This document shows positions 6,135 through 6,931 of a stretch of 6,931 nucleotides of DNA, piece after piece (position 1 is the stretch's first letter; each line of letters begins with the position of its first letter). A program made the translations under genes and the position numbers. The notes beneath the pieces are model-generated. The model searched no databases, was not told where the DNA came from, and worked only from the letters and a program-made list of their open reading frames with translations. The DNA is from an uncultured Odoribacter sp. (lineage in GTDB: Bacteria; Bacteroidota; Bacteroidia; Bacteroidales; Marinifilaceae), in contig CAMWQQ010000079.1 in the NCBI GenBank assembly GCA_947176455.1, forward strand, positions 1-6,931, written 5' to 3'.

Positions 6135-6675
6135 TAGTAAGTTCTACAAAACTATCTTGGTCAAATACGCCATGAGCTTTTAAATACGCCTTGCAACGAT
6201 TGAGTTTGTCAAGTTCCACCATAGTGTGCTTGCGCTCCTGCATTGTACGTGTAAGCTTGATTGCGCCACCGGTTACAACATACACATTGGGTTCAAGTCT
6301 GATAGCATAGACCCTTAACCAGCTTGCGTGACGATTACGTTCCCAATTGCGGGCTTTTTCCCTGCTCAACTCGCGAATACGGGTATCGGTAACGTCAAGA
6401 GGCTTGAAGAGTTCATCAAGATTTTCAGTGTAAGGGAAATCAAGAATAAGTTTCTGCAATACTTCAGCGTCTTCAAACGTATCAGAAACAGCCTCGTCAA
6501 TTCGCTCTATGCGAAAAAAGTCCTTCAAATCATCCAAATGCTCCATAAAGAAATTGAATAAAAACTCACCATTCGTCCAGTCTCGGAACAAAAGAGTAAG
6601 TTCGTCAGCCTCCTTTCCCTCTTCCTTGACTGCCCAAAGATGATTATATCCGTCTATAATCCTTACGAAATTCAT
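6124..6675 (-). CDS. Putative RelE/HigB-fold toxin with a long N-terminal region
   Basis: This 183-residue protein is paired with a downstream HTH gene. The C-terminal third (about 110-170) reads like a RelE/HigB core: WLRVYAIRLEPNVYVVTGGA (119-138) as paired beta strands, then IKLTRTMQERKHT, then a helix (VELDKLNRCKAYLKAHG). The placing of Arg121, Lys140, Arg143 and His150 resembles the basic residues of ribosome-dependent RNases, but no exact catalytic set can be assigned by eye. The first ~108 residues are not part of a usual HigB (about 90-120 residues in total). They are acidic and aromatic (FLFNFFMEHLDDLKDFF, DTFEDAEVLQKLILDF) and contain an LDELFKPLD segment. The start at 6675 is the only good ATG, about 15-20 nt after a consensus promoter. 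An uncharacterised conserved protein with a non-toxic role is the main alternative. Confidence 0.6.
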   Translation of the reverse strand: MNFVRIIDGYNHLWAVKEEGKEADELTLLFRDWTNGEFLFNFFMEHLDDLKDFFRIERIDEAVSDTFEDAEVLQKLILDFPYTENLDELFKPLDVTDTRIRELSREKARNWERNRHASWLRVYAIRLEPNVYVVTGGAIKLTRTMQERKHTMVELDKLNRCKAYLKAHGVFDQDSFVELTNGD

Positions 6676-6697
6676 TTACAAAGCATTTAAACCCATA

Positions 6698-6729
6698 CAA
6701 AGTTAGGCATAATATCGGAAATCCGCAAC
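6698..6729 (-). promoter_or_regulatory. Promoter of the toxin/HTH operon
   Basis: On the minus strand TAACTTTG (6705-6698) is an exact TAnnTTTG -7 element. GTTG (6729-6726) lies 20 nt upstream and supplies the TTG of the -33 box at canonical spacing. The start of transcription would fall near 6690-6694, giving a leader of about 15-20 nt before the ATG at 6675. A palindrome at 6716-6725 sits in the spacer, as expected for an autoregulated operon. Confidence 0.62.
6716..6725. promoter_or_regulatory. Operator-like palindrome CGGAAATCCG inside the toxin/HTH promoter
   Basis: This perfect palindrome (arms CGGA/TCCG, AA spacer) lies between the -33 and -7 elements of the minus-strand promoter. It shares the plan CGGnAAnCCG with a second palindrome at 6753-6762. 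Placement and symmetry fit binding of an HTH dimer that blocks RNA polymerase. The likely ligand is the HTH protein encoded at 5823-6134. That is inference from position only. Confidence 0.45.
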
Positions 6730-6751
6730 TGATAAGTTTACTTTTTGCATT

Positions 6752-6763
6752 TCGGCAAGCCGA
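6752..6763. promoter_or_regulatory. Second operator-like palindrome TCGGCAAGCCGA
   Basis: Perfect 5-bp arms (TCGGC/GCCGA) flank an AA spacer. The core CGGCAAGCCG has the same shape as the palindrome at 6716-6725, centred 37 bp away. It lies upstream of the toxin/HTH -33 box and between the two divergent promoters, so one repressor could act on both directions. Confidence 0.42.
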
Positions 6764-6792
6764 TAACCGATGCGGCAAAGCGAATAAATTTC
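6753..6792. repeat. Imperfect 20-bp tandem direct repeat in the divergent promoter region
   Basis: Two adjacent 20-bp units begin with the same CGGCAA (6753 and 6773) and continue similarly (GCCGATAA against AGCGAATAA with one shifted base). The match is about 10 of the first 14 positions and then decays. The spacing is close to two helical turns. A further CGGAAAT half-site at 6801 repeats the left part of the palindrome at 6716. This could be a degenerate array of regulator half-sites. Confidence 0.3.
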
Positions 6793-6836
6793 TTGACATA
6801 CGGAAATATCACGCACTGCTTGTCGATAAATATGAC

Positions 6837-6844
6837 TATATTTG
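6837..6844 (+). promoter_or_regulatory. -7 element of a divergent plus-strand promoter
   Basis: TATATTTG is an exact TAnnTTTG match, 22 bp before the ATG at 6867, giving a leader of roughly 15 nt. No good -33 TTTG is found at the ideal distance; the nearest are ACTG (6815-6818, spacing 18) and CTTG (6819-6822, spacing 14). Position relative to the ATG supports it despite the poor -33. Confidence 0.45.
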
Positions 6845-6866
6845 CCGTCACAAAACAGCACACATC

Positions 6867-6931
6867 ATGGCAGAATGTATCGAGCATCCGGAAAACGACC
6901 CGGAATATGAAGGATTGAAAGTCAACAAAGG
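6867..6931 (+). CDS. Start of an unrecognised divergent gene (first ~21 codons)
   Basis: An open frame from ATG 6867 runs off the right edge and reads MAECIEHPENDPEYEGLKVN. The start is acidic and hydrophilic with no signal peptide or membrane segment, so a cytoplasmic protein is likely. A good -7 element at 6837-6844 precedes it at the right distance. I do not recognise the family from so few residues. It faces away from the toxin/HTH pair and may share its operators. Confidence 0.5.
   Translation, partial: MAECIEHPENDPEYEGLKVNK

Noticed and set aside
6672..6696. Tiny leader frames before the toxin ATG (a 6-codon frame ending directly before it, and a 4-codon frame whose TGA overlaps it)
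   Set aside because: The first probably begins at or upstream of the transcription start. The second is four codons with no ribosome-binding support. Such short frames are expected by chance.
1..6931. CRISPR arrays, tRNA or rRNA genes, insertion sequences, integrase or attachment sites
   Set aside because: I found no regularly spaced repeats, cloverleaf sequence, transposase frame, or terminal inverted repeats with target duplications in the window.

Overview
The window reads as Bacteroidales (Bacteroidota) chromosome, probably from a gut-type organism. The evidence is a SusC/SusD pair, an anti-sigma factor with the Bacteroidota-type FecR/DUF4974 layout, an ECF sigma factor, and promoters that fit the Bacteroidota pattern (-7 TAnnTTTG with a -33 TTG) rather than the E. 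coli one. Ribosome-binding sites are weak or absent, which is also normal for the phylum. I cannot name the genus.

Layout. About 95% of the window is transcribed on the minus strand, so reading order runs from high to low coordinates. At the right edge (6867-6931, plus strand) the first ~21 codons of an unrecognised divergent gene are visible. A 191-bp intergenic region (6676-6866) carries a consensus promoter for each direction and operator-like palindromes. Next on the minus strand is a two-gene module: a 183-residue protein whose C-terminal third looks like a RelE/HigB-type toxin (6675-6124), overlapping by 11 bp a 103-residue XRE-family helix-turn-helix protein (6134-5823). After a 147-bp gap with a weak terminator and a candidate promoter come an ECF sigma factor (5675-5067), a FecR anti-sigma factor (5030-3810), a 93-bp gap with two strong stem-loops, a 1101-residue SusC-type TonB-dependent transducer with an N-terminal STN signalling domain (3716-411), and the start of a SusD-type surface lipoprotein (399 to beyond the left edge).

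How it works together. Sigma, FecR, STN-SusC and SusD form a complete trans-envelope signalling and uptake locus. By analogy with the FecA/FecR/FecI paradigm, ligand binding at the SusC/SusD complex should be relayed through the periplasmic STN domain to the periplasmic part of FecR. That would release the ECF sigma factor to transcribe susC/susD and any downstream genes. The ligand cannot be deduced because the genes downstream of susD lie outside the window. The toxin-antitoxin-like pair is a separate, self-regulated module next door. The least standard items are the long N-terminal region on the putative toxin, the twin CGGnAAnCCG palindromes at its promoter, and the double hairpin between fecR and susC.
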